A stretch of DNA of 15,168 nucleotides from Myxococcales bacterium (GCA_004554395.1 SFMP01000165.1:1-15168); one strand, 5' to 3'; numbered from the stretch's first letter, positions 1 through 7,024 are shown. Numbers and translations: made by a program. The notes: generated by a model not told the origin, from the sequence alone.

Positions 1-48
1 CACCGCGCATTTCACCGCGCATTTCACCGCGCATTTCACCACTCATTT
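1..48 (-). repeat. 12-bp tandem repeat coding for Gly-Glu-Met-Arg in the rpn tail
   Basis: On the plus strand, caccgcgcattt occurs three times in a row (1-36), followed by a variant, caccactcattt (37-48). The repeat keeps the rpn frame and encodes a GEMR tetrapeptide, with one GEMS variant. The array continues past the left edge, so the copy number is unknown. A 12-bp in-frame repeat can expand or contract without disrupting the protein. Confidence 0.85.
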
Positions 49-721
49 CCCCGCGTCTAAAGACTTCTTGCATAAAACTGTCCATTTTATCTTTCCTCCT
101 AGGTTGAATCGATTTGAATTGTTTTGCGACAACTTGGTCGAGCATCTCGTCGGCGCTTTGACACGAGAAGTCGTGCGATATTTTACCAACAGGCGAGTTA
201 TCATGCAAACTGCCATTGACGAAGTAGATGCGCGTGCCGAATCCTAGGTCGCGGTTTAGATCATCTTTGATGACATAGTGATTGACGAGTTGATTATTGC
301 AGAATCTTCCGTCTTTGACGAAGAAAATGACGCAAATGCGAGGTATTTCTGAATATGATTTGAGTTTCTGAAAATAGCGCATTTTGATGGCTGCACCATA
401 GAAATCGGCACGCATGGGCAAATCGTCGGTCGAGATGTTTTGAATTTCGATGTCGTAGTAGTTTCCTTCGGTGTCTTTGGCAAAGACATCGAAACGCACG
501 GAATGACCGAGTGCATTGTCGATACAAGTTTGCGTTTTGACCTCGGTGACGGTGAGATCGTCTTGTTCGATAACGGCGCGAATGATGTGTTGTGTCGTGA
601 AGATATCGCTAAAGAAAGCATTTGCCACAGCATCGGAGAAGATCGTCATGTTGGCATACGCATCGCGCAACTCTTCTTCTGTGAAATAATCGTAAACGCC
701 TTTGCGGGGATCCTTTGACAT
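1..721 (-). CDS. Rpn-family PD-(D/E)XK nuclease / putative transposase (3' end beyond window)
   Basis: The reading frame is open from ATG 721 to the left edge (240 codons, no stop seen). It matches the Rpn recombination-promoting nuclease / PDDEXK_2 transposase-like family. An N-terminal segment (about 1-60) precedes a nuclease core with Asp78 (RFDVF) and the E-x-Q active-site motif Glu92-Ile-Gln94 (YYDIEIQ). Further core strands follow at about 127-136 (PRICVIFFVK) and 162-170. A charged C-terminal tail carries Gly-Glu-Met-Arg repeats (from about 224), like the Gly/Glu/Arg-rich tails of many Rpn proteins. The start has GAGGT at 733-729, seven bases upstream. Rpn proteins are DNA endonucleases linked to RecA-independent recombination and phage defence. 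An in-frame ATG at 85-83 with a perfect AGGAGG could yield a short C-terminal product (see findings). The gene is divergent from the Omp85 gene. Family assignment is secure; the cellular role is inferred. Confidence 0.85.
   Translation of the reverse strand, partial: MSKDPRKGVYDYFTEEELRDAYANMTIFSDAVANAFFSDIFTTQHIIRAVIEQDDLTVTEVKTQTCIDNALGHSVRFDVFAKDTEGNYYDIEIQNISTDDLPMRADFYGAAIKMRYFQKLKSYSEIPRICVIFFVKDGRFCNNQLVNHYVIKDDLNRDLGFGTRIYFVNGSLHDNSPVGKISHDFSCQSADEMLDQVVAKQFKSIQPRRKDKMDSFMQEVFRRGEMSGEMRGEMRGEMRG
83..100 (-). promoter_or_regulatory. Strong internal Shine-Dalgarno and in-frame ATG inside rpn
   Basis: AGGAGG (100-95) lies nine bases upstream of an ATG (85-83) in the same frame as the rpn gene, at codon 213. 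It is a much better ribosome binding site than the one at the gene's own start (GAGGT). Translation from here would give a short protein made only of the C-terminal tail. The site is directly visible; its use is inferred from known rpn loci that make a short in-frame C-terminal protein. Confidence 0.6.
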
Positions 722-765
722 AGCCAGTACCTCGTCGTTGGTGTTTGAGTTGTAAGAGCACAATA

Positions 766-795
766 ATTATCGCACAGATGAATAGGTGTTGGCAA
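766..795 (-). promoter_or_regulatory. Candidate sigma70-type promoter for rpn
   Basis: On the minus strand, TTGCCA (795-790) and GATAAT (771-766) are separated by 18 bases, with a TG one base upstream of the -10 box (extended -10). Each box matches the consensus at five of six positions. The predicted start near 759 gives a leader of about 38 nt before the rpn ATG. The call rests on sequence match alone. Confidence 0.5.
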
Positions 796-860
796 TTGCT
801 TTGCGTCTTTTTTTGTCGGTCTAGACAATGGGGGATGCGTGATGCGTACTTGGAATGCAC

Positions 861-882
861 GTGATTTCGCAAAAAAAATCAC
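861..882. promoter_or_regulatory. Inverted repeat upstream of the Omp85 gene
   Basis: GTGATTT (861-867) and AAATCAC (876-882) form a perfect 7-bp dyad around an 8-base A-rich spacer. It lies 60-80 bases before the preferred GTG start at 942 and just upstream of a TATTAT box at 892-897 that could be a -10 element. It could be an operator in the divergent region or a small hairpin. No clear -35 accompanies the TATTAT box. Confidence 0.3.
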
Positions 883-941
883 AGCATCGATTATTATGTG
901 ATAGAAACGCGCGATTTTGGGTGCAGAATCGGGAGTTTGCC

Positions 942-3900
942 GTGTCGGGTGTGCATTTGCGTCGAAATATTATGTGGCTTTGCGTCGTTTGGGCGATTTG
1001 GCTCATGCCGTGTGCTCAAACACATGCGCAAGCGGAGAGTCCTCACGAAGGGATCGAAGGACTCAATGGATCGGCGTATTTCGATTTTGCGTTCCGAGAT
1101 ACGCCCAATATCGTTGCCTCTGGGCATATCGAAGGTGCGCTAGCCCAAGCCGAATCGGAACTCGATGGCGATAGCACCGACGACGGGCAATCGTCGGGAA
1201 CCGGGCTGATGGGGGAAAAATCGGTCGACGATCAAAAAACGTCAATCGTTCGATCGACGTCGAGTGAGGCGCATTTTCGCGTCTCAGATCTCATTCTCCA
1301 CTGTACGAATGCGTTTTGCGAATCGCCCGAAAACGTCGAAGCCCTTTTGCGTTCCACAGGGCTCACGCTTGGGCACGAAACGACGAAAACAGACCTCGCC
1401 ATATCGATCGAACGGCTGCGAAAGACGGGCTTTTTTAGCAAGATAACGCAAGATTTGTCGTTCGATGGATCGCGCGTTGCCGTCGCGTTTAACACCGAAC
1501 CGCATACGTTTGTGAGGCGGATTGAAATCGACAATAGCGGCGCACTCTATCCGTCCGAAATCAAAAAAAAGATGATGATTCGCGTCGGTGGTGCACTTTA
1601 TCCTCGCACGGCACTTTTGAAAGGCAAAAATCCCGATGCCATGGAAAAATCTGAACTCATTGCCATGGCGCTCGAAGACCAAGCCGACAGCTTGCGACGG
1701 CTCTACGTCAAAGAGGGATATTTCGATGCGAAAGTCGACATTGGCATTGAAGAAGTCGAAACGAATCGCGTCGATTTGCACGTCAATGTTTCGAATGCCG
1801 ATGGCTATGTGTTGGGGAAAATTTACGTTCGTGGGCATAAGGTGCGATCTTATTCGGAGATCGAGTCGCTTTTTCGTTCTTACTTTAGCTATTTTGGTTA
1901 TGTGAAGAAGACCGATATCGAAGATGCCGTGCAGGAATTTATCGCGAATTATCGAGAAGCAGGTTATTACCAAGCAAAGCTCGATTACGTCTCGCGTCGC
2001 GTCAAAGAAAACCGGTCGATCGACATCTTTCTTGATTTGCACGAGGGCGATAAATGGGCCGTTGAATTCGATGGCAACGAATCCCTGAGCGCGAAAGAGT
2101 TATCGGAGGCGCTGACGTTTCAATCGTCGGGGTATGTCGATCAGGGCGAGTTGGCGGCGTCGATCGAGGCGATAAAAGCGACGTATGTGTCGGCAGGATA
2201 TTATTATGTGAAGGTGACGGGTGAAATCTTGCGCCATGGCGCAGGTGATGCCCATAGCATATTGTTTCACATCGAAGAGGGGCAACGCGTCGAAATTGGG
2301 CAAATCGAATTCGATGGAGCGAGTGTTTTTTCGCATTCTGAGCTACTGGACGAGATAAGTAGCCATGAATATTCGGCGCTCGGGTCGGGGGCTTATCCGC
2401 AACGCGCGATGATTGCCGACGACGCCGCAAAAATCGTCGATGCGTACCGCAAACGCGGCTACCTCAATGCCGATGTCGTCGGATGGAACCTCGCTACGAC
2501 CGACCAAGTCGGTCGGCTCAAGCTGACGTTTATCATTCGCGAAGGCGAAGTGTCGCATTTTGCGCATCGATTATTGCGTTATACCGACCGCGAGACATAC
2601 GACGATTTCGATGTATTGATCGATAAGCCCGAAAACGATGTCTTTAGCGATTACACGTTTCGCGCCGAGCGCGCTGCGATAACGAAGCAATTGCGCTTGC
2701 GCGGGCATGCGACTGTATCGTCGCAGTCGACGTGTACATCTTATACGAGCGATGGTGCCGTCGCCTCGGAATCGACGTGCGATGTCGCCGATTTCGCTGC
2801 CGCTTGCATGCCCGACGATATCGAGGCGTTGTGTCAGATCGTCGAAACGCGCAGCGGAACGATGGAGCGGTGCAAACGCCATTACGATACAGAATATGGG
2901 ATCGAAGGCGAGCCCGAATGCAAGCCGAAGAACGGCATCACGGGGACGCAAGTCGACGTGACTTATGATGTCACGCTCGGGCCTCGTTTTGTCTTTGGCG
3001 ACGCGTTTATCCATGGCAACGTCGTGACGCGCCAATGGGTCGTCGAACAAGATATTCCATTTAAGGCGGGCGAAATCTTCGACATCAATCGCATTATCGA
3101 TGCGCGCGGGCTTTTGCGCCGTCGCACGATTTATCGCACGGCATCGCTCAATGCGATAGGCGTCGACGATGGTCTCGTTCAATCGTCGGAATCGGGCGAT
3201 TCGACGTCGCTAGGGGAGCGATCGGTGCCTTTGACCGTGAATATCGAAGAGGGCGATAGGCGTTGGTTTGATTTCGCCATCGGCGTTTCGCTCACGGGGG
3301 GCGATTGGGTTTTGGCAGGCGAAATGGAATACGTCGAAGCGAATTTGCTTGGCACGGGCTGGGAATTGCGATTCTTGATCATGCCCGAGGCTCGGTTTTT
3401 CAATGCGTCGAATGAATTCGTATTTACGCAAAGATTTAATCAGAACTTTTTTACGCTTCTCACGCTATCGATTCCGATCGTTCCGGCCCAAGGGATTAAT
3501 CTCGTTTCGCAGTTGTTTTACGATTTGCGCTATATTCCCGATACGAACAAAGAAGAAGCGGGTTGGCTCTTGGAATTGCAATGGAATGTGAACAAAGCCT
3601 TATTTACGGCACTTGCTTTTGAGCTCGAATCGTCGAATGCGTCGTCGTTTGGCGTCGATGTGAGTGATTCGCTGAGCGATTACAATGCGTGTTATCCGGT
3701 GACGTTTTTCATGAAGTGTCCATTTGCGTCGAAGAAGCAAGATTTCACGGTATCGTTGACGCCGCGCGTTTCTTACGACGGTCGGGATTCTCCCATTGCG
3801 CCCAAGAATGGGTTTTATACCGAGGCAAAAGTCAAGTTGGCATATTCGAATGCGAACGGTCTCTATGCGATGCCCGAGTTTCGCGTTTCGTATTTGGTAA

Positions 3901-4397
3901 CCTTCCTAAAGTATTTTACGACGGCGTTTAATCTTCGGTGGGGATTGGGATTTCACAAATCCGATGCAACGATACCGCTTATCGACCGATATTTCTTAGG
4001 CGGTTTGAATATGCGCGGCTACGATAACGATGCCCTAGGGCCGCGGCTCTACGATCCGAGCAAGCCAGGCATTGCGACGAATGAGGCGGCAGGCGGCGAA
4101 ACGATGTTCAACTTTACGGCGGAATTGCGCTATCCGATTTGGAACAACATCGGGTTATATGGCGCAGTATTCGTCGATATGGGGGCTTTGACGCAGAGCT
4201 TGCCGACCGATGGAACGGCGCGCGATTATTTTAGGGAATTGTTTGTCGAAGAGATGCGATACACGGCAGGGCTTGGACTTCGTTGGCAGTTTAGCGAATC
4301 GATACCGCCGATCGTCGTCGATTATGGATTTATCATCAATCGTCGACGTGGCGATCCGGTTGGGAATTTTAGTCTCAATATTGGGTATTCGTTTTAG
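942..4397 (+). CDS. BamA/TamA-family (Omp85) outer membrane protein with about seven POTRA-like units
   Basis: A 1151-residue outer-membrane insertase or translocation pore. The preferred start is GTG 942: it has GGGAG at 931-935 with six-base spacing and gives a normal signal peptide (RR, then hydrophobic MWLCVVWAIWLMP, cleavage near HAQA-ES). ATG 855 adds 29 residues before it; ATG 972 is also possible. After an acidic linker (about 35-110), POTRA-like units run from about 112, 190, 287, 369, 447, 546 and 680, with repeated EAGYYQAKL- or KEGYFDAKV-type motifs. The sixth is interrupted by a six-cysteine insert (about 598-660). The barrel begins near 772, has GRDSPIAPKNG (about 950) and the loop-6 motif NMRGYDNDALGPR (about 1025), and ends in aromatic Phe (NIGYSF), a typical beta-signal. 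BamA usually has five POTRAs and about 800 residues, so this is long. Whether it is the essential BamA or a paralogue is undetermined. Confidence 0.88.
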   Translation: MSGVHLRRNIMWLCVVWAIWLMPCAQTHAQAESPHEGIEGLNGSAYFDFAFRDTPNIVASGHIEGALAQAESELDGDSTDDGQSSGTGLMGEKSVDDQKTSIVRSTSSEAHFRVSDLILHCTNAFCESPENVEALLRSTGLTLGHETTKTDLAISIERLRKTGFFSKITQDLSFDGSRVAVAFNTEPHTFVRRIEIDNSGALYPSEIKKKMMIRVGGALYPRTALLKGKNPDAMEKSELIAMALEDQADSLRRLYVKEGYFDAKVDIGIEEVETNRVDLHVNVSNADGYVLGKIYVRGHKVRSYSEIESLFRSYFSYFGYVKKTDIEDAVQEFIANYREAGYYQAKLDYVSRRVKENRSIDIFLDLHEGDKWAVEFDGNESLSAKELSEALTFQSSGYVDQGELAASIEAIKATYVSAGYYYVKVTGEILRHGAGDAHSILFHIEEGQRVEIGQIEFDGASVFSHSELLDEISSHEYSALGSGAYPQRAMIADDAAKIVDAYRKRGYLNADVVGWNLATTDQVGRLKLTFIIREGEVSHFAHRLLRYTDRETYDDFDVLIDKPENDVFSDYTFRAERAAITKQLRLRGHATVSSQSTCTSYTSDGAVASESTCDVADFAAACMPDDIEALCQIVETRSGTMERCKRHYDTEYGIEGEPECKPKNGITGTQVDVTYDVTLGPRFVFGDAFIHGNVVTRQWVVEQDIPFKAGEIFDINRIIDARGLLRRRTIYRTASLNAIGVDDGLVQSSESGDSTSLGERSVPLTVNIEEGDRRWFDFAIGVSLTGGDWVLAGEMEYVEANLLGTGWELRFLIMPEARFFNASNEFVFTQRFNQNFFTLLTLSIPIVPAQGINLVSQLFYDLRYIPDTNKEEAGWLLELQWNVNKALFTALAFELESSNASSFGVDVSDSLSDYNACYPVTFFMKCPFASKKQDFTVSLTPRVSYDGRDSPIAPKNGFYTEAKVKLAYSNANGLYAMPEFRVSYLVTFLKYFTTAFNLRWGLGFHKSDATIPLIDRYFLGGLNMRGYDNDALGPRLYDPSKPGIATNEAAGGETMFNFTAELRYPIWNNIGLYGAVFVDMGALTQSLPTDGTARDYFRELFVEEMRYTAGLGLRWQFSESIPPIVVDYGFIINRRRGDPVGNFSLNIGYSF

Positions 4398-4417
4398 CAA
4401 TGTTGTCGATCTCGAGC

Positions 4418-4450
4418 GTTGCGGTGTTTGCCTGCGGCAAGCACCGCAAC
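4418..4450. repeat. 15-bp hairpin after the Omp85 gene
   Basis: GTTGCGGTGTTTGCC (4418-4432) pairs with GGCAAGCACCGCAAC (4436-4450) across a TGC loop. All 15 positions pair, one as a G-U wobble. It starts 20 bases after the stop codon and touches the hairpin array that follows. There is no T-run downstream, so it is not a canonical intrinsic terminator. It may protect the mRNA 3' end or be a long diverged member of the neighbouring family. Confidence 0.65.
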
Positions 4451-4451
4451 A

Positions 4452-4622
4452 GCGCGCCGTATTTGCGTAGCAAATAGGCGCGCCGCGTAGCCGTATTGGG
4501 CGTAAGCCCAATAGGCGCAGCACGGAGCCGTATTTGCGCAGCAAATAGGCGCAGCACGGAGCCGTATTTGCGCAGCAAATAGGCGCAGCACGGAGCCGTA
4601 TTTGCGCAGCAAATAGGCGGAG
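4452..4622. repeat. Tandem array of five short REP-like hairpin elements
   Basis: Five hairpins are spaced 34, 37, 34 and 34 bases apart. Their variable inner stems start at 4460, 4494, 4531, 4565 and 4599. Elements 1, 3, 4 and 5 have TATTTGC/GCAAATA around a GTA or GCA loop; element 2 has TATTGGGC/GCCCAATA around GTAA. In each, an outer GCC/GGC helix is separated from the inner helix by one unpaired G on the 5' side. In element 1 the outer helix extends to seven pairs (GCGCGCC/GGCGCGC). GTAG (4487-4490) or GGAG (4524-4527, 4558-4561, 4592-4595) immediately precedes elements 2-5. A GTAG-type head before an imperfect palindrome is the architecture of RAYT-associated REP elements. Spurious minus-strand ORFs across the array are not genes. 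Confidence 0.8.
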
Positions 4623-4789
4623 TAAGAAAAAAGAAAAAAAGGCTCATGGCAAAAAAGACGAGTGAAAACAAGGGGTAAGGCGAGTGGTGGAGTGTGCAAA
4701 GTGTTGAAATTGGTGCGTTGTTTGCGTGGTGGAAATGATTTTTTGTAGGGTTGCGTTGTTGTAGAAAGGACGCGTATTTTTGGAGGCGT
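4623..4789. other. Intergenic stretch between hairpin array and gspH
   Basis: This holds an A-rich run (about 4623-4646), then G/T-rich sequence up to the gspH ribosome binding site. I see no convincing -35/-10 pair, no RNA gene and no further hairpin element, although a gsp operon promoter might be expected here. The 12-mer GGCGAGTGGTGG at 4679-4690 recurs at 12694-12705, again shortly after the second hairpin array. Confidence 0.4.
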
Positions 4790-5482
4790 ATGGCGGGGAT
4801 GTTGAAAAAGGGCATGACGCTCATCGAAATCGTTATCGTCGTCATGATAGTGGCGGGTCTGATGACGCTTGCGGCGATTGGGTTTGGTGTTATCGGCCAG
4901 TCGGATGTGAGTAGTGAGTCGTTGCGCTTGAGTTCGGCGATTCGTTATACGTTTACGTCGGCGGCGACGACGAACACGACGTTGCAGATGAAGCTGGATT
5001 TCGAGGCGCAGACGTTTTTGGTCGAGAAGCTCGACGTGCATGGTGGATTGAGTGAAGATGCGCTGCGAGGGACGACGTTTCAGTCGGTGCGTTCGGGTGA
5101 CGATGAACGCAAGATTAGAGATTCACGAGCGAGCCTTTTAGACAAAGAAGATTCGAAATTTGGGTCGGTCACGCGAACTCCGGTCGACGATATGTTCATT
5201 TCGGGCGATGATGCAAAGCTCGACGATGGCGTTTATTTTATCGGTTTGATGACGTCTCACCACGATGAGATACAGACCGATGGCGTGGGGACGATAAACT
5301 TTTTTTCGAACGGATTTGTCGAGCGTAGTGTGATTTATTTGGGCGATGAGGCGGCGCGCGAGGGGCGAGAAGGGGGGATTGTGTATACGGTTTCGGTCAA
5401 TCCGTTGACGGGACAATCGACGGTGGAGCCCGGGCGAGTTGAGATATCGTCGTCGTTTTTCGAAGAAGAGGAGGACGACTGA
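4790..5482 (+). CDS. gspH: Type II secretion minor pseudopilin GspH
   Basis: A 230-residue prepilin-like protein. A short basic leader ends at Gly8, followed by M-T-L-I-E with Glu at mature position 5 and a hydrophobic helix (about 9-31). This is the type III signal cut and N-methylated by the GspO/PilD peptidase. The soluble part ends with a GIVYTVSVNPLTGQSTVEPG segment, typical of the GspH C-terminal strand, and then an acidic EEEEDD tail. It is longer than typical GspH (about 170). GGAGG at 4782-4786 is only three bases from ATG 4790; ATG 4799 (12-base spacing) is an alternative giving leader MLKKG, and an upstream TTG at 4751 is less likely. It is first of the gspHIJKLMN cluster and overlaps gspI by one base. 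GspH would join the pseudopilus tip or shaft. H versus another minor pseudopilin is decided mainly by gene order. Confidence 0.82.
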   Translation: MAGMLKKGMTLIEIVIVVMIVAGLMTLAAIGFGVIGQSDVSSESLRLSSAIRYTFTSAATTNTTLQMKLDFEAQTFLVEKLDVHGGLSEDALRGTTFQSVRSGDDERKIRDSRASLLDKEDSKFGSVTRTPVDDMFISGDDAKLDDGVYFIGLMTSHHDEIQTDGVGTINFFSNGFVERSVIYLGDEAAREGREGGIVYTVSVNPLTGQSTVEPGRVEISSSFFEEEEDD

Positions 5483-6138
5483 TGCGGCGCGGCTTTACCT
5501 TACTCGAATTGATGATCGCCGTGTTTATTTTAGCGATGGCGGTGGCTGTGCTCTTGGGGACGCAGTCGACGTCGATGCGCATGATGGGGTATGCGAATAA
5601 TACGTCGGTCGTGACGATGTTGACGCGCTCGAAGATGCAAGACATCGAATACGAAGTGGCGCAGACGGTAAAAAAAGAGGGCATTAAGGAGAAGTATGAA
5701 GAGACGATTGATGGGGATTTTCGGGATCAGGGATATGGCGATATCAAGTGGTCGGCGTTGATCCAATCGATCGAATTGAGCGATGATGCGTCGACGGATT
5801 TTGTCGACAGCGTGACGAAGCAAATTTATGGCGAAGGCGATGAGGGAGGCACGTTAAGCGGTAATACGACGATTACGCAGTTTTTGCCGATGATGGTTGG
5901 GTTTATGCCTCAAATCATCAATCAGTTGGGGCAGCGTATCAGGCGTATTACGTTGACGACGACGTGGGAGTATTTGGGCGTAGAGCAGACTTTGACGGTG
6001 TCGCAGTTCGTCGTCATTCTCGACGTCGGCGATGCGACGAACATGAGTGGTTCGTCGGTTTCGGGCAATACATCGGCCGATGGGAAAGATACCGAGAAGG
6101 CGGGCGAAGTTATCGATAACGATTCGAAGCGTAAGTAA
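5482..6138 (+). CDS. gspI: Type II secretion minor pseudopilin GspI
   Basis: A 218-residue pseudopilin with leader MRRG, cut before F-T-L-L-E (Glu9, mature position 5), and a hydrophobic helix to about residue 26. The N-terminal pattern (GFTLLELMIAVFILAMAVAVLL, then a segment with short polar side chains) is typical of GspI. The ATG overlaps the gspH stop (ATGA) and has GAGGAGG at 5468-5474 with seven-base spacing, so translational coupling is likely. GspI is the core of the tip complex with GspJ and GspK. At 218 residues it is well above the usual 120-130; the extra length is in the polar globular part and a Ser/Gly/Asp/Lys-rich C-terminal tail (GSSVSGNTSADGKDTEKAG). Confidence 0.85.
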   Translation: MRRGFTLLELMIAVFILAMAVAVLLGTQSTSMRMMGYANNTSVVTMLTRSKMQDIEYEVAQTVKKEGIKEKYEETIDGDFRDQGYGDIKWSALIQSIELSDDASTDFVDSVTKQIYGEGDEGGTLSGNTTITQFLPMMVGFMPQIINQLGQRIRRITLTTTWEYLGVEQTLTVSQFVVILDVGDATNMSGSSVSGNTSADGKDTEKAGEVIDNDSKRK

Positions 6139-6143
6139 AGATA

Positions 6144-6875
6144 ATGCGAGTATTGACTGAAAAAATCGAAGAAAATTCGATATTGCGATGTGTACGTCGC
6201 GGCATGACGCTCATCGAGGTGATGCTTGCGGTTGGGATACTGGCGGCAGTGATGGCGGCGGGCTGGGGTTCGTATATTGCGGCGACGACGAATCAGCAAC
6301 GCATGCAGGAGATCAACGATCGCCTTCACGGCGTCGAACAAGCGGTCAATCGCATCGTTCGCGATATGTCGACGGCGTTTATTACGGCGCATGGCGACGA
6401 CGACTCGCAAACTGAAATTCGGTATCAGACGGGTTTTTTGGGCACGAGTGATCGGGTCGATTTTACGAGTATGGGGTATGTTCGCATGTTCCGAAATGAG
6501 AAAGTCGGCGATCAAAGTGAGATATCGTATTATTTAAAGGATATGCGCAATAGCGATGGCGACTTGGCGACGTATCTCGTTCGCCGCGAGCAGGCACCGA
6601 TTAACGATGATTTTACGCGTGGCGGAACGATATTGCCGTTGCTCGACCACGTTTTGAGTTTTAAATTATCGTATTGGGACGATGCGAAAGCCGAACTGAC
6701 GATCAGCGACGATGGTTGGGTCGATGAATGGGATACGGAGCATACGGATTACAAGAATCGGTTGCCGTCGCGCGTGAAGATCGAGATCGAGATCGAAGAT
6801 CCACTTGGGAGCGATAAGCCGATGCTCATTTCGACGCAAGCGCAGATCCATTTGACGGAAGTTCTCAATTTCTAG
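6144..6875 (+). CDS. gspJ: Type II secretion minor pseudopilin GspJ
   Basis: A 243-residue pseudopilin with a longer, 20-residue leader ending RRG, cut before M-T-L-I-E (Glu25), and a helix to about residue 42. The following part matches GspJ: a helix with a V-N-R-I-V-R-D-M segment (about 68-76), F-T-S-M-G (about 108), a Y-Y-L segment near 130, and R-V-K-I-E-I near the C-terminus. It lies five bases after the gspI stop. The start has no strong Shine-Dalgarno, so coupling to gspI translation is plausible. GspJ binds GspI and GspK at the pseudopilus tip. Confidence 0.86.
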   Translation: MRVLTEKIEENSILRCVRRGMTLIEVMLAVGILAAVMAAGWGSYIAATTNQQRMQEINDRLHGVEQAVNRIVRDMSTAFITAHGDDDSQTEIRYQTGFLGTSDRVDFTSMGYVRMFRNEKVGDQSEISYYLKDMRNSDGDLATYLVRREQAPINDDFTRGGTILPLLDHVLSFKLSYWDDAKAELTISDDGWVDEWDTEHTDYKNRLPSRVKIEIEIEDPLGSDKPMLISTQAQIHLTEVLNF

Positions 6876-6886
6876 GGCGTTTTGGC

Positions 6887-6991
6887 ATGGATTGGGCGCA
6901 TTTCGAGTATTTGTCGCATTGGGCACTTGTGGGATTTGGCATTGTTTTGTCGTGGAATTTGTTGTGTATTCGCGTCGTTTGGCAAAAGTGA
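6887..6991 (+). CDS. Possible 34-residue single-pass membrane protein between gspJ and gspK
   Basis: The 131-base gap between gspJ and gspK holds an ATG-to-TGA frame of 34 codons. It begins MDWAHFEYLSHWALVG and continues with a hydrophobic helix (about 12-28) and a basic, Trp-containing end (IRVVWQK). AGGG (6874-6877) lies nine bases upstream. Its hydrophobicity and its fit within the only gap of the otherwise compact operon are suggestive. It is short enough to be chance, and I recognise no family. Confidence 0.3.
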   Translation: MDWAHFEYLSHWALVGFGIVLSWNLLCIRVVWQK

Positions 6992-7024
6992 TACACTGGC
7001 ATAGGGATGTGTAGCGAGAGACGT

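Noticed and set aside
256..633. 125-codon reverse-strand ORF and the forward 440-718 ORF in the rpn region.
   Set aside because: Both overlap the rpn frame in other phases and lack family features; the rpn frame carries the D...E-x-Q nuclease motif.
855..941. ATG 855 as the start of the Omp85 protein.
   Set aside because: It has no good ribosome site and would place 29 polar residues before a normal signal peptide. GTG 942 has GGGAG at proper spacing.
1284..3182. Long reverse-strand ORFs inside the Omp85 gene (1284-2042 and 2571-3182).
   Set aside because: They are shadows of a strongly supported forward gene and show no domain or start signal.
4452..4622. CRISPR array, because of the regular 34-37 base spacing.
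   Set aside because: The whole unit is repeated, with no unique spacers, no typical 23-47 base repeat plus unique spacer pattern, and no cas genes nearby.
4418..4622. Intrinsic (Rho-independent) terminators for the Omp85 gene.
   Set aside because: The hairpins are strong but none is followed by a T-tract; a Rho-dependent or protective role is still possible.
4155..5041. Reverse-strand ORFs with repeated Leu-Arg-Lys-Tyr-Gly and Cys-Cys-Ala-Asn-Thr motifs across the first hairpin array; similar frames at 12312-12980.
   Set aside because: The motifs are translations of the palindromic repeats. Such spurious proteins are expected wherever these elements occur.
6985..7008. Promoter before gspK (TTGGCA 6979-6984 with a -10 near 7002).
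   Set aside because: The -10 candidate (TAGGGA) is poor and the region lies inside a compact operon.
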